Source: JBGRQA01 sp041725895 (GTDB lineage Bacteria; Bacteroidota; Bacteroidia; Bacteroidales; Marinifilaceae). From it: DNA of 64,000 nucleotides. Position numbers and translations under genes: made by a program. The stretch spans positions 100,954-164,953 of the forward strand of contig JBGRQA010000011.1 in NCBI GenBank assembly GCA_041725895.1, read 5' to 3'. The stretch's first letter is position 1. Each line of letters starts with the position of its first letter. The notes beneath the pieces were generated by a model that was not told the origin of the DNA, made no database searches, and saw nothing but the letters and a program-made list of their open reading frames with translations. Shown here piece after piece: positions 35,157 through 44,664 of the stretch.

Positions 35157-35903
35157 TTAATTTACACCGTCAATAAACCGAAGCAAGGCTTGCAGCAGGC
35201 GGGCTGTCTTTTGTCCGTTGCCGTTTCCCAATGCAGGGGAAATGTAGTTGGCGTTGATCTCCATCTGTATGCAGGGGACTCCTTCACGCACAACAAATTT
35301 GGTGATGGTATGGTGCTTTGCAGCTGCAAAATAATCCTGCGATTGATTGATCAGTCCTTCCCGATGAAGGGCGGTCTTCAGGCTGTCCAGCAGATCCATT
35401 CTGGTCAGGCAGGATTCCCCGTTCATGGTACCAAAATCAATATCGAAGGGCCGGTAGGGATGCGAGCAGTGCAGGTCGATAACAATGGTGGGGTGCACCT
35501 GCCGGATAATCACCGCCAGGGAATCCTTAAATGCATTCGCATCGTAGTAGTTGGGATCGGAAGGCGACTGGTATTTGGTAAAAAAGAGGGGAACATCCCT
35601 CAGCTTATGCAACTCCATCCCCAGGGAACCGGTGCCTCCATCGGCCCGCTTCACCTTTCCTTCCCGTAAATGCGCTGTGGCATGTCCGGCGGTTATCAAT
35701 ACCTTATTGGAACCGGAACGGTACTCAAACCAGCTGGAGTCTTTGGGAGCCGGCATAGTATAGTGTTCTGCCAGTTTCGTCTCCATGGCTATGATGTGCT
35801 CAATGTTTTTGGGCATTACAAGGGCCCTGAGGGTGTTTTCTGCGGTCTGTGCCGCCAGGGTCAGGTTTAGTACAAGAAACAGAATAAGATGGAGTGTTTT
35901 CAT
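35157..35903 (-). CDS. N-formylglutamate amidohydrolase-like protein, exported
   Basis: A 248-residue exported protein with a signal peptide (MKTLHLILFLVLNLTLAAQ). The pattern resembles the N-formylglutamate amidohydrolase / peptidase M14-like fold: HATAHLREGKVKRAD has the zinc-binding histidines, DLHCSHPYRPFDIDFG carries the second ligand region, and IQMEINANY near the end holds a likely catalytic glutamate. A longer frame from 35942 is possible, but the signal peptide favours 35903. The periplasmic location differs from the cytoplasmic HutG enzyme, so the substrate is probably another formyl- or acyl-amide. Confidence 0.75.
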   Translation of the reverse strand: MKTLHLILFLVLNLTLAAQTAENTLRALVMPKNIEHIIAMETKLAEHYTMPAPKDSSWFEYRSGSNKVLITAGHATAHLREGKVKRADGGTGSLGMELHKLRDVPLFFTKYQSPSDPNYYDANAFKDSLAVIIRQVHPTIVIDLHCSHPYRPFDIDFGTMNGESCLTRMDLLDSLKTALHREGLINQSQDYFAAAKHHTITKFVVREGVPCIQMEINANYISPALGNGNGQKTARLLQALLRFIDGVN

Positions 35904-35942
35904 GGTTTTGGTTTTTAAAATTACAGATGAATTGTTATGCAT

Positions 35943-37139
35943 ACCTTATTTAGAAGCAACACCGGAGGTGTTGAATCTTTCATATATGATTTTGATTCCC
36001 AATATTCATATCGGTTCAACACCCTTAGTGTTGGTCTGCTACCTAATTCCATTCCATGGGTTTTCACCCATGGCTACTCACAATTCATTCCTTTCAGGAA
36101 TGCTAATTCAAAATAGATGGTCGCTCCGCGACATTTTGCCCCAACCTGGAAAACACAGCTACAGATAGTTTGTTGCTACGCAACAGGGTGCTATCCACTG
36201 CATTTAAATCCACAAATACAGCCGGTCGTGCCATCATATTAAAATGTTATTGCGACGGAAGTAACATCTCTATTCACACACATAACCATCTGCACCGCCG
36301 CTTTGCAAACTCCATCCTACCTGGGGTCTTACCCCAGGCTGAAGCATACAGGCCCTTCAGTCCTATTCAAAATATTACCTCCAAAATACACAAAAACCTA
36401 AGTCACGAAACATTGGGCGAGCTTTGCCCATCGACCGTGCCACGTGTCACTAGGGTGCTATGAAAAGCTAAAGAGGTTTCGATGGGCTTGATTTTTTGTC
36501 TACTTTTTGATCTAAGCAAAAAGTAGAAGCCCCGCGGCTTGTGCGATAAATAATACTCAAAAGTTTTCAAACAACACATATCAGAACAAATTTGGGTTCG
36601 GTATTATACGTCTATGAATAATAAATAACTCCATCGAATTTTGATTCCAATGCGACGGAAGTAACATCCTCTCTTCCCATAGCCTACTGCGCCGTCGCTT
36701 TACAAACTCCAACCTACCTGGGGCGATGCCCCAGGCTGAAGTATACAGGCCTTTCAGGCCTATTCAAAATCTCTGCCCTCCTTTAACTACCCAACAAAAA
36801 TTCAAAATATCCATTCAAATAAAACAGATGGTCGCTCCGCGACATTTGGCCCAAACTGTAAAACACAGCTACAGATAATTTGTTGATCCGGAACAGGAAG
36901 CTATCCACTGCTTCTAAATCCACAAATGCAGCCGGACGTGCCATCAAATTAAAATGTTATTGCGACGGAAGTAACATCCTCTCTTCCCATAGCCTACTAC
37001 GCCGTCGCATCTAAATCTCAATTCTACCTGGGCGATGCCCCAGGCTGAAGTATACAGGCCTTTCAGGCCTATTCCATATTTCATCCCGTTCCGGTAGTTG
37101 TTGGGACGGGATGAACAAATAAGTAAATTCAACCTTTCC
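35943..37139. repeat. Repeat-rich intergenic region with duplicated blocks
   Basis: Two direct copies of a block of about 250 bp occur at about 36117-36377 and 36827-37075 (GATGGTCGCTCCGCGACATT ... GCGACGGAAGTAACATC ... GGCTGAAG). A third partial copy lies at 36651-36770. Within each is a hairpin GCGACGG.../...GCCGTCGC and a CCTGGGG-GATG-CCCCAGG hairpin. The left end (35945-36110) carries shorter hairpins such as CCATGGG-TTTTCA-CCCATGG. No coding gene is supported, although short open frames cross the repeats. Confidence 0.75.
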
Positions 37140-38060
37140 CTATTTGATAGGGTGAGGTACAGGCATCGCCTCCAGCTTTACTTTTATACGAATGTGCTGC
37201 TCTGCATAACGTCTAATGGTGACCAGCTGTGTTTTATAAGCCAGGTTCTCGATTTTCAGGGTGAATTCTCCCTCCGGAAACTGCTTGAAATTAAATTTAC
37301 CTTGTGGGGTGATATGAGTACTCTGTCCAGTTTCTTCAACGGTAACTTCCCCCAAGGCAACGGGTTCTTCCGTCTCACTATTCACAACAAAACCTCTCAC
37401 ATCATAATGCCAGGTGGATGTTTTGGGCAATTTCCGAGCAGCATAGTAATGGTTCACCATCTCCGGCGCTTTCTCTCTGTAGCTCTCAATTGACCAATCC
37501 AGTTTTGTACGAAGGAAAGCATTCAGCATTTTAATTTGCTTTTTGAAATACTCCCTGCCCATCTTCTTATCCTCCAGCAAAAGCCGACGTTCTCCGATTT
37601 TGCCCTCAAAACTGACCAGAAGCGTCTTGTATTTGCCAATAAATTCCGCGGTAATCGAAAATTTGGCAATAGATTCCATATTCTGCTCTGCAATCTGTAA
37701 CAAATTGTGGGAATACTCCAACAAATCGGCTTCACTCATTTTGGTTAAATCTGATTTGTTTTTAATTACAACGTCAAACACCTTTTGATCGTTCTGCTCG
37801 TTAGCAAAGCGATGCATCGCAATTGTCAATATTCTCACAACCTGAATCAAATCCCGTTTCGTGGCATCCTTTTCCCGGGTAAGCCACTGAGTGGGTTGAT
37901 CCATTTTGCTCCTCCATGGAGCTATTTCGGCCAACAGACTGAAGTAGACCCTAATTAAATTTTGGATTGTAACATCTCCTTCAAAAACAGGAGCGTTTTC
38001 CTGTAGAACTTCTTCTACTTGCTGAAAACTTTCGACTTTGCGTTGATCATTACTATTCAT
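37140..38060 (-). CDS. Protein with C-terminal carboxypeptidase-regulatory-like domain
   Basis: A 306-residue protein without a signal peptide. Residues about 1-210 are helical and acidic/basic mixed (SLLAEIAPWRSKMDQPTQWL). Residues about 222-300 form a beta-sandwich of the carboxypeptidase-regulatory (CarboxypepD_reg) type: DVRGFVVNSETEEPVALGEVTVEETGQ, GKFNFKQFPEGEFTLKIENLAYKT. Such domains usually occur in exported proteins or SusC-like receptors, so their presence in a protein with no signal is unusual. Function not known. Confidence 0.75.
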   Translation of the reverse strand: MNSNDQRKVESFQQVEEVLQENAPVFEGDVTIQNLIRVYFSLLAEIAPWRSKMDQPTQWLTREKDATKRDLIQVVRILTIAMHRFANEQNDQKVFDVVIKNKSDLTKMSEADLLEYSHNLLQIAEQNMESIAKFSITAEFIGKYKTLLVSFEGKIGERRLLLEDKKMGREYFKKQIKMLNAFLRTKLDWSIESYREKAPEMVNHYYAARKLPKTSTWHYDVRGFVVNSETEEPVALGEVTVEETGQSTHITPQGKFNFKQFPEGEFTLKIENLAYKTQLVTIRRYAEQHIRIKVKLEAMPVPHPIK

Positions 38061-38726
38061 AATCTTTCGCTTTTAGAGTAATTGGAAACCAAGCTGCTCA
38101 CAATTTCTAAAATTCAATAACATCGTCACCAGATCAATTCACCAACCACAAGTTTAAATTAAATTTTATATGCATCATTTTCTGTTAAACTCTCATTATG
38201 ACTTGGCACTCACTACAGATCCCATCAAACCATAGCCTGCCACCTAAATGAACTTACCACTATCAGTTATACAACTCACTTATTTCACCTCACTCAACAA
38301 TTCTGGCATTTCCCCTCATCAACCTTTGGCGAGCAATTAGAATTTCCTTTCTCGCGTGAAAAGCTCTTTAATCGGAGGTTGAATCTCTCTTTTCCACGAA
38401 AGTTTTTTTTCTCCGGCGATTGGAATTTCATTTCTCGCGTGAAAATTTTCTAAATCCACGTACGAATTTCTAATTTCTGCTTACGCATCTCTTCTCCGGC
38501 AAACAGAATTCAATTTCTCACGATGAAATCTTTCCAAAACAAACATCAATATCAAATTGTAAAAAACACCTTCGTCACATATTATCATCCATTAATGGAC
38601 AATAATCATCCATTTAAAAACAAACTAAAGTTCGGGAATTTGAATTTAGGAGCCAAAAAAAAGTGAGGAGCTGCTACAATTTTTTGTGGAAAGAGGTAGA
38701 AATTTGTTTCAAGAACAGACTTCCCT
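38061..38726. other. Gene-free region with degenerate tandem repeat
   Basis: No gene is supported. Between 38327 and about 38540 three diverged copies of an 83-bp unit start near 38327, 38411 and 38493; each contains AATTTC...TTTCTCGCGTGAAAA or a close variant. The stretches on both sides are AT-rich and otherwise unremarkable. Confidence 0.6.
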
Positions 38727-39350
38727 TTAAGAGTCTCCTCTTGAAACAACTTCATTGAAGCACTCGAGATGATATTCCGCGGCCCGATCTCTGTTGATCA
38801 GCTTCCCCTCTCGTTGGGCTAAATAATCCTGCGCCGACGAAAATTCCCAATCAGATATGCTTTTCACCAGGTTGGCTTTCACCGGATTTTGATGAATGTA
38901 ATTAAAACAGGTTTGAGCATAACCCCTGTCATCGCTAACAAACTCGGCAACACCCTGGTTTACATACCAGACAGGCGAAACTCGCTTAATCTCATTTAAA
39001 CAAATTGCCTTGGTTTGCATTCGGAACAGAGAGCCACTGCGCTTTTGAGCTTTATTTACAGCACGGGTGTACGATCGTAACAATATAGCAATGGAATCAT
39101 TTAGGCTACGCTCTTTTAAGGATTGACCGGCACTCTGTTTCCGGATAGCAACCACTCGTACATGAATCATTAAATGAAAATGATTGGGCATTAAACACCA
39201 TGCAAGAATATCGGCATAAGGAGTAATATAGCTACGGATTTTCTTTAAAAAGAAGAGGTAATTCTCTCGATTGAAGAATATCTTTTGCCGGTTGTTTCCC
39301 TGGTTGTAAATGTGATACAGGTTGCCTTCTTCGAAATTCATTGTAAGCAA
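38727..39350 (-). mobile_element. REP-associated tyrosine transposase (RAYT), Y1 type
   Basis: A 207-residue IS200-type single-strand transposase. The HUH-like motif appears as CLMPNHFHLMIHV (about 52-64) and the catalytic tyrosine lies in the GYAQTCFNYIHQNPVKAN segment (about 162-179). RAYT proteins act on palindromic REP-like sequences and are usually single-copy domesticated genes rather than mobile insertion sequences. A long inverted repeat directly upstream (39365-39429) is a good candidate for its recognition element. Start could be M1 or M4. Confidence 0.88.
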
Positions 39351-39364
39351 ATTAGATGATTTCC

Positions 39365-39429
39365 GATTCTACTTTACTCACGAGGTGATTTTTTCTAAAG
39401 AATCACCTCGTGAGTAAAATAGTAGAATC
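39365..39429. repeat. Long inverted repeat upstream of RAYT gene
   Basis: Arms 39365-39390 and 39401-39429 pair over 18 bp perfectly (TTACTCACGAGGTGATT and complement) and then 8 more bp with a 3-nt bulge. The loop is about 10 nt. It sits between the stop of the ABM-domain gene and the start of the RAYT gene. There is no T-tract after either arm, so it is more likely a REP/BIME-type target than a terminator. Confidence 0.8.
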
Positions 39430-39431
39430 GC

Positions 39432-40112
39432 CTACTCCCCAACCCAATTCCCTATGGGCTGAAGCAACCGGAAGGTACGGAGGCTTTGAACCATATCGGG
39501 GAGAATGTCTTCGTATACTTTGCGGTACTTTTTTTCTTTCTGCTTCTTAATCATAAGATTCAAATCGGGCTCATTCCAGCGTTCGTAGAGGGTAAATCGA
39601 GTGGGATCCTCTGCATCCTGATGCAGGAAAGTACTTATAAAGGTATCTTCCTCAGCCATTTTGTTGAGAACCTTCAGAGCAGCTTGCTTCCAGTCGTCTA
39701 CCCGATCGGGCTTTATGTGGAAATTCACATAGAAGGCCAGATCTTCGTTCCCTGGCTCAACATCGATATTCGCCCAAAAGGCCATGGGCCGAAGCAGATG
39801 GATCTTTCGGGGACTTTTGCTTATTTGGGGCAATCGTTCCTCATACTCTCTGCGGTAGGCTTTGGCATCCATCTGGTAAGTCATAAAAGCATCTTTGGAA
39901 GACACCTTCCATCGTTCGTACATACTAAACCTCGTGGGATCTTCGGCATCCTGGTGAACAAAAGCACTAACAAAGGATTCCTCTTTGATCATATTTTCCA
40001 CTACGCCCAACAAACGCTCCTGAAATTCATCTACAAATTCAGGTTTAAGGTGGTACTTCACGTAAAAAACCAGATCATCCGGATTGGCCATTTTCGCAGG
40101 ATTGATTATCAT
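39432..40112 (-). CDS. Protein with two ABM domains
   Basis: A 226-residue soluble protein from the start at 40112 (M-I-I-N-P; a longer frame begins at 40172). It contains two related antibiotic-biosynthesis-monooxygenase (ABM) domains, at about 10-110 and 125-226. Each has the FYV-x-(Y/F)H-IKP pattern followed by QDAEDPTRF...YERW. ABM domains are small dimeric ferredoxin-like folds seen in quinone or heme-handling proteins; with two domains, one polypeptide forms a pseudo-dimer. The substrate is unknown. No operon partner is evident. Confidence 0.85.
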   Translation of the reverse strand: MIINPAKMANPDDLVFYVKYHLKPEFVDEFQERLLGVVENMIKEESFVSAFVHQDAEDPTRFSMYERWKVSSKDAFMTYQMDAKAYRREYEERLPQISKSPRKIHLLRPMAFWANIDVEPGNEDLAFYVNFHIKPDRVDDWKQAALKVLNKMAEEDTFISTFLHQDAEDPTRFTLYERWNEPDLNLMIKKQKEKKYRKVYEDILPDMVQSLRTFRLLQPIGNWVGE

Positions 40113-40298
40113 GATGTATTTGTTTTTAAGAGAATTGGAATAAATCGTTATGTCAATTAATATGGCATTCACTACAAGTTATTACTTTTTCGAACAGAAA
40201 GCAACAACTATCTTGACTCTATAAATCGGCAAAGGCCATTTCCACTCAAATCAATTCACATCTTCACCCGCAAACTTATGCCTATGGACAACAGAAAA

Positions 40299-40320
40299 GG
40301 CATCCTGATAAACGGATGCC
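40299..40320 (-). terminator. Terminator of the TPR gene
   Basis: GGCATCC at 40299-40305 pairs with GGATGCC at 40314-40320; on the minus strand it is followed by TTTTCTGTTG. It begins 21 nt after the TPR gene stop codon. Confidence 0.7.
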
Positions 40321-40340
40321 CCTATCTACTGCCTGAGCCA

Positions 40341-41834
40341 CTACAAAGATTTGATCTTCTTCAGGGCTTGCTTCCGGAGTAAGGCGTACTCCACATTGTT
40401 GAAATTAAAATCGGCCACCTCCTTCAATAGCTCTCTGGCCTTTTCCTTATCTCCTGTTTGCTCATAAGCCATGGCCAAATAGTACTTGTTAAAAATATCG
40501 TTCATATCGGATTTTTGATAGCTGGCAATGGCATCATCAAATTTGTTCTCTTTGAAGTAAACGTAAGCAAGAATACCATAATAATTCTCCATCAGATTTT
40601 CGTTCTCCAATTCTGTATAGATCTTCTTTACTGCCGTACATTTGGCATGAGCCTGGTTAAAATCTCCCTTATGAGCCAGAAAGTATATTCTGTGAAGTTC
40701 AATATTCGCCTCCTGGTTGAGTGCAAAACGTTCGGATTGAATCGCGGCCATTCGCTCCTTCACTACTTTGGCATACTTTACCAGGCATTCCTCAGCCTGA
40801 TCGTACTGCTTGTTGTGTACACAAATACGAATCATATTGTGAAGAGTAAAAATATTACGTCCCTGCTTCTGCCCCTGGGTCAAATTCAATTGATCGATCT
40901 TCTCCAGAACAACTTTCAATTCGTCAAAGGCCTCCATGGGTTTTCCCTCATGAATATGGGTAAAGGCCTTGTAATTGGAGTAAGCGCTTTGAGTGATCTC
41001 ACTGGCCAACTCCACTGCCTTTTGGTAATCCGTTCGGGCTTTTTCAATATCGTCCAAAAAAACATTGGAGTGAGCTCTTTTCAGATAGGCCAAAGCATTT
41101 TCAGGATCCTTCTCAATGGCTTTGCTGTAATTCTGCCGGGCCATCTTCAATTTCGCATTTCCACGCCATGCATCCCCCAGGTTAATATAGGCCTGAGTGG
41201 ATTCAGGTACCAACTTCACCGCCTCTCGCATATTCTGAACGGCCTTGCCGAAATCATTTGGCTTCAGGTTCAAATAGGAAAATCCCAGCTGCTGGTAGCC
41301 GTAGTGAAACTCCTCATCCAAAGCAATAGCCTTCTTCAGACTTTGCCGCGCTTTGTCAATATCATTGTTTTCGGTTTGAATGAAGGAACGATAGATCCAG
41401 GCCCGGGGACTTTTGGGTAACAGCTCCACCAGCTGCTTTGCCAGGTCCAGGCGGTAAGCCAGGGTAGCATTAAAATACGACAAACCGATTTTTATCAGCA
41501 ACTGTTCCGCCTCGCTGCAATGATGAGCATGCTGTTCAGCCATCTCCAGATTCTCCTTAAACTCCTGGGTGGAATTGGAGGAGTAGGCAAGCATAAAATA
41601 GGCATGAGCAAAATGCGGATCCTCTTTTATAGCCTGTTTGCATAACTTTTGAGCTTTGAGAAAATCTCCCAACTCATTGGCGTTACGCCCCTGCAGAAGC
41701 AACTCTTTCGCCTTAAAACTCTTGGTAGTTACTGGTATCCCATCTGTTTCGGCTGAAGCAGAAAAAATACTTCCGCAAAAAGTGAGAAGAATCAGTAGCA
41801 ATGCAGTAAAACTAGTTTTGGATTCAAGATTCAT
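40341..41834 (-). CDS. TPR-repeat protein, exported
   Basis: A 497-residue protein with a signal peptide (about 1-29, ending SASA) and a solenoid of roughly ten tetratricopeptide repeats through its length, for example AHAYFMLAYSSNSTQEFKENLEMAEQ and AYINLGDAWRGNAKLKMARQNYSKAIEKDP. It should bind partner proteins in the periplasm. No enzymatic domain is present. The gene stands alone with its own terminator. A large open frame on the opposite strand here is a shadow of the repeats. Confidence 0.9.
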   Translation of the reverse strand: MNLESKTSFTALLLILLTFCGSIFSASAETDGIPVTTKSFKAKELLLQGRNANELGDFLKAQKLCKQAIKEDPHFAHAYFMLAYSSNSTQEFKENLEMAEQHAHHCSEAEQLLIKIGLSYFNATLAYRLDLAKQLVELLPKSPRAWIYRSFIQTENNDIDKARQSLKKAIALDEEFHYGYQQLGFSYLNLKPNDFGKAVQNMREAVKLVPESTQAYINLGDAWRGNAKLKMARQNYSKAIEKDPENALAYLKRAHSNVFLDDIEKARTDYQKAVELASEITQSAYSNYKAFTHIHEGKPMEAFDELKVVLEKIDQLNLTQGQKQGRNIFTLHNMIRICVHNKQYDQAEECLVKYAKVVKERMAAIQSERFALNQEANIELHRIYFLAHKGDFNQAHAKCTAVKKIYTELENENLMENYYGILAYVYFKENKFDDAIASYQKSDMNDIFNKYYLAMAYEQTGDKEKARELLKEVADFNFNNVEYALLRKQALKKIKSL

Positions 41835-42031
41835 AACTTATGGATTTTAAAATGAAACGGTTAAGAAAAAGAAAATGAATACAGGGCAAACAATGCTATA
41901 GTATGGAAAGAGGCTAATACGTTTACTATTCACAAATGGGGCCAAACAAAAAGGCCCATACAATTCTCATAAATGAGATCAGAGATTCAGGATAGGGAAT
42001 ATTAAAATTAGGCAATACGCAAACCAAAGTC

Positions 42032-42073
42032 AAAAAAAAAGCGGCTGTCCTTATCCGGAACAGCCGCTTTTTT
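42032..42073 (-). terminator. Terminator of the psd gene
   Basis: GCGGCTGT at 42041-42048 pairs with ACAGCCGC at 42060-42067; A/T runs on both sides extend the stem and give a T-tract on the minus strand (42032-42040). It lies 16 nt after the psd stop. Confidence 0.9.
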
Positions 42074-42088
42074 CAAATATTTTTAAAC

Positions 42089-42988
42089 CTATTGAACAGG
42101 AGAACCAATCTTCTCTCCCATCAAAACAGTCGTTTCGTAACCTTGTTCAGTATTTTGCAGTAGGTCGGCATCAATTTTCACTTTGCCAGGCTCAAAAAGC
42201 AACACAATGGTAGAACCACCAAAAGCAAAGTAACCTTTTTCCTCTCCTCTCTCTACAGTAGAATTAGGTGAATAGGTTTGAAGGATACTTCCCACCATTG
42301 TAGCCCCAACTTCACACATTAAAATATCTCCCATATCGGTTGAATTCAGAATACAGTACTCCCGCTTGTTCTGGCAAAATATTTTAATACTCTTCTTCAA
42401 TGCCATAGGCGAAACCGAATAGTAGTGTCCTTTAATCGGATGAGTTTCCCCAACCTGACCGGAAGCTGGAAAATGAAAGCGGTGATAATCACTTGGAGCC
42501 AAACGAATAATGATCATGGAACCACCCTGGTATTTCTCGGCCAAAATATCGTCCTTCAAAAAATCCTGGATTCCAAATTTATTGCCCTTAACAAAAAACT
42601 TGGAAGCATGCCCCATTTTTTCAAAAGCCAGTATTTTCCCATCCGCCGGAGAAACCAAACCATCCTGTACAGGACGTGATCCGGGCTTCAGCTTACGGTA
42701 GAAAAAATCATTGAAGGAGGTAAATTCTTTGGGATCTTTCAGAAATTCCTGGGTGTCGAGCTGATGGTTTTCAATAAAGCCGGGCACCCATTTCAGGGAA
42801 AATCTCCTATCGATAAGGCATCCGAGGGCAGATGTAAAAAACTTTCTCTTCACCAATGCATACAAGGATAGTCGCCCCATCGAGGTGTGGTACAAATACC
42901 TTAGCATTTTATTTCCAGGAACTTTCTCCAACTCTACGGCTCCTGACTGTCTGTTAATATATTTTATTGCTAGTTCCTTTTTATCCAT
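42089..42988 (-). CDS. psd: Phosphatidylserine decarboxylase proenzyme
   Basis: Converts phosphatidylserine to phosphatidylethanolamine at the inner membrane. The 299-residue proenzyme is of the long type. It self-cleaves at the GGST motif (G258-S259 in YFAFGGSTIVLLFEPGKV) to generate the pyruvoyl group. The charge-relay residues D115 (SPADGKI) and H169 (SDYHRFHFP) are visible. A strong terminator follows, so it is transcribed alone or last in a unit. Confidence 0.95.
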   Translation of the reverse strand: MDKKELAIKYINRQSGAVELEKVPGNKMLRYLYHTSMGRLSLYALVKRKFFTSALGCLIDRRFSLKWVPGFIENHQLDTQEFLKDPKEFTSFNDFFYRKLKPGSRPVQDGLVSPADGKILAFEKMGHASKFFVKGNKFGIQDFLKDDILAEKYQGGSMIIIRLAPSDYHRFHFPASGQVGETHPIKGHYYSVSPMALKKSIKIFCQNKREYCILNSTDMGDILMCEVGATMVGSILQTYSPNSTVERGEEKGYFAFGGSTIVLLFEPGKVKIDADLLQNTEQGYETTVLMGEKIGSPVQ

Positions 42989-43445
42989 AAATCGCCAGCA
43001 AAGATAAAGAATTGAATCTATTTTAAGTAATAAATTCTGCCTGGGTTGACACTTTTAATCACTTGACATGCCTTCCCCGGTTGATTTCCAACAGTTGCTA
43101 CGCCTTTCAGCAAAGCTCTTTCAGCAATTATAAAAATAACGGAAATTCCCCAAATTCCCATTCTACAAACAGGCCTTTCTTCTCATTTTCGAGGCAAGAA
43201 AAACCGTTTTCAAAACAGATCCCATAATTTGTCATGTACAGATCTTCTCCTTTCAATACAAAAGATACAAGAGAAATCCGTAAAACAGAATTTAATCCCT
43301 GTTGACAATCTGCAATTCAACTACAGCGAATTAATCAATGGGGATCACAACAGAACACACATGGCTAAAATTCTAAATAAAACAAGAATAATTCAAACTT
43401 ATTATGTAAATTCATCCCACATTACATTTCAGATTCGTAAGCCAC
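42989..43445. other. Gene-free region upstream of AraC gene
   Basis: This 457-bp stretch separates divergent genes and must carry both promoters. I see no convincing gene; an open frame that begins at 43229 overlaps the start of the AraC gene in another frame and is a shadow. A weak repeat of TTTCAGCAAAGCTC-type occurs near 43105. No palindromic operator was recognised. Confidence 0.5.
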
Positions 43446-44576
43446 ATGAAAGAAATTATACTACTGGGCAGCGTACAAGCCTTCTTTTTTGCATTCTTTC
43501 TTTTAGGAAAAACCAAACGCAGTTTTGCAGATCAACTATTAGCTGCCACTCTCATCGTTGGCGGACTTCAACTGTCAACGGTAATATTGCATCTCGAAGG
43601 TATTTTAGACGGCTATCCACTTCTGTATGACTGGAATTGCGGCTTACCCCTGCTCTCTGCCTTTCTTTTTTATTTCTATGTGAAAAGTCTTACCGGAAAA
43701 ATTTCAAACCCCACCTCACAATTCCGTAAGCTTCTTGTATCAGCTTTTTCAGTTTACACCTTGTACTATCTCATCTTAGGAGCCTACTTATTATTGCCCA
43801 ACTCATCGAAATCCCAATACGATCTAATTGTTATTGGTACATTTATCAATATAACCAACCTTTCTGCTATTGGCTGGAGTATTTTCAAATCCCTTCAGAT
43901 ATTACACAAACACAACCTTCTACTTCCCAATCAATTTTCCAATCTGGATAACATCCACCTGGGCTGGCTGCAAAAATGGTTACTATTCGCCCTTGGAAGC
44001 TACACCCTGGCATCAGGGGGTTATGTCCTTTCCTTTTTTCATAAAACATCGATCGATTTTTCAAATAGTATTAACGCAATATACGCAAGTCTGGGAATTT
44101 TCACACTCGGATATTTTGGTATGAAACAAGGAATGCCTATCCCTTTAAGCCAATCGAGTAAGGAAAAGAAAACATCACAATCTACCGACAGAACAAAACA
44201 CCGTTACAAAAACCAATTGCTCACTGAACAAAAAGCATTGGAATTACAAAAAAAGATCGAGAACTGCATACAAACAGAAAAACCCCACCGAACCGAAAAC
44301 ATCACCATAAGCCAAATGGCCAAGCTTGTCAATGTACCCATTAATCAACTTTCTCAATACTTAAACGATTATCAAAAACAAAATTTCTACGATTTTATAA
44401 ATTCCCAACGAATTGAAGAAGTCAAAACAATGATTAAGGATCCCACTAAAACACATTATACTCTGATGGGAATAGCATTGGAGTGCGGCTTCAGTTCAAA
44501 AACCACTTTTAATCGAAGTTTCAAAAAATATACAGGAACAACTCCTTCTCAGTATATTCAACAAACAAAAAAATAG
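43446..44576 (+). CDS. AraC-family regulator with membrane N-terminus
   Basis: A 376-residue protein in which residues about 1-230 form six or seven hydrophobic helices and the last 100 form an AraC-type double helix-turn-helix. The recognition part is ...MGIALECGFSSKTTFNRSFKKYTGTTPSQY near 342-371. Such membrane-bound AraC proteins are frequent in Bacteroidota and are thought to sense signals at the inner membrane. It lies 88 bp upstream of the CPBP protease gene on the same strand, so the two may be linked functionally. Confidence 0.9.
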   Translation: MKEIILLGSVQAFFFAFFLLGKTKRSFADQLLAATLIVGGLQLSTVILHLEGILDGYPLLYDWNCGLPLLSAFLFYFYVKSLTGKISNPTSQFRKLLVSAFSVYTLYYLILGAYLLLPNSSKSQYDLIVIGTFINITNLSAIGWSIFKSLQILHKHNLLLPNQFSNLDNIHLGWLQKWLLFALGSYTLASGGYVLSFFHKTSIDFSNSINAIYASLGIFTLGYFGMKQGMPIPLSQSSKEKKTSQSTDRTKHRYKNQLLTEQKALELQKKIENCIQTEKPHRTENITISQMAKLVNVPINQLSQYLNDYQKQNFYDFINSQRIEEVKTMIKDPTKTHYTLMGIALECGFSSKTTFNRSFKKYTGTTPSQYIQQTKK

Positions 44577-44664
44577 TCATAAACAGGGTTCAACTTCCAA
44601 CATGACACGCTGGAAGTCTTTATTGTTCGGATCTTTACACCGATAACAGAAAAAAACAAAAATT

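Noticed and set aside
39365..39429. Rho-independent terminator
   Set aside because: The stem is very long and neither side has a T-tract, so a RAYT-linked palindrome is more likely.
39486..40160. 224-codon open frame on the plus strand
   Set aside because: It is antisense to the two-domain ABM gene, whose repeats are clear.
40458..41420. 320-codon open frame on the plus strand
   Set aside because: It lies entirely opposite the TPR gene and owes its length to the codon pattern of that gene; the encoded sequence looks like a low-complexity hydrophobic shadow.
43229..43630. 133-codon open frame upstream of and overlapping the AraC gene
   Set aside because: It overlaps the start of a well-supported gene in another frame and has no domain-like pattern.
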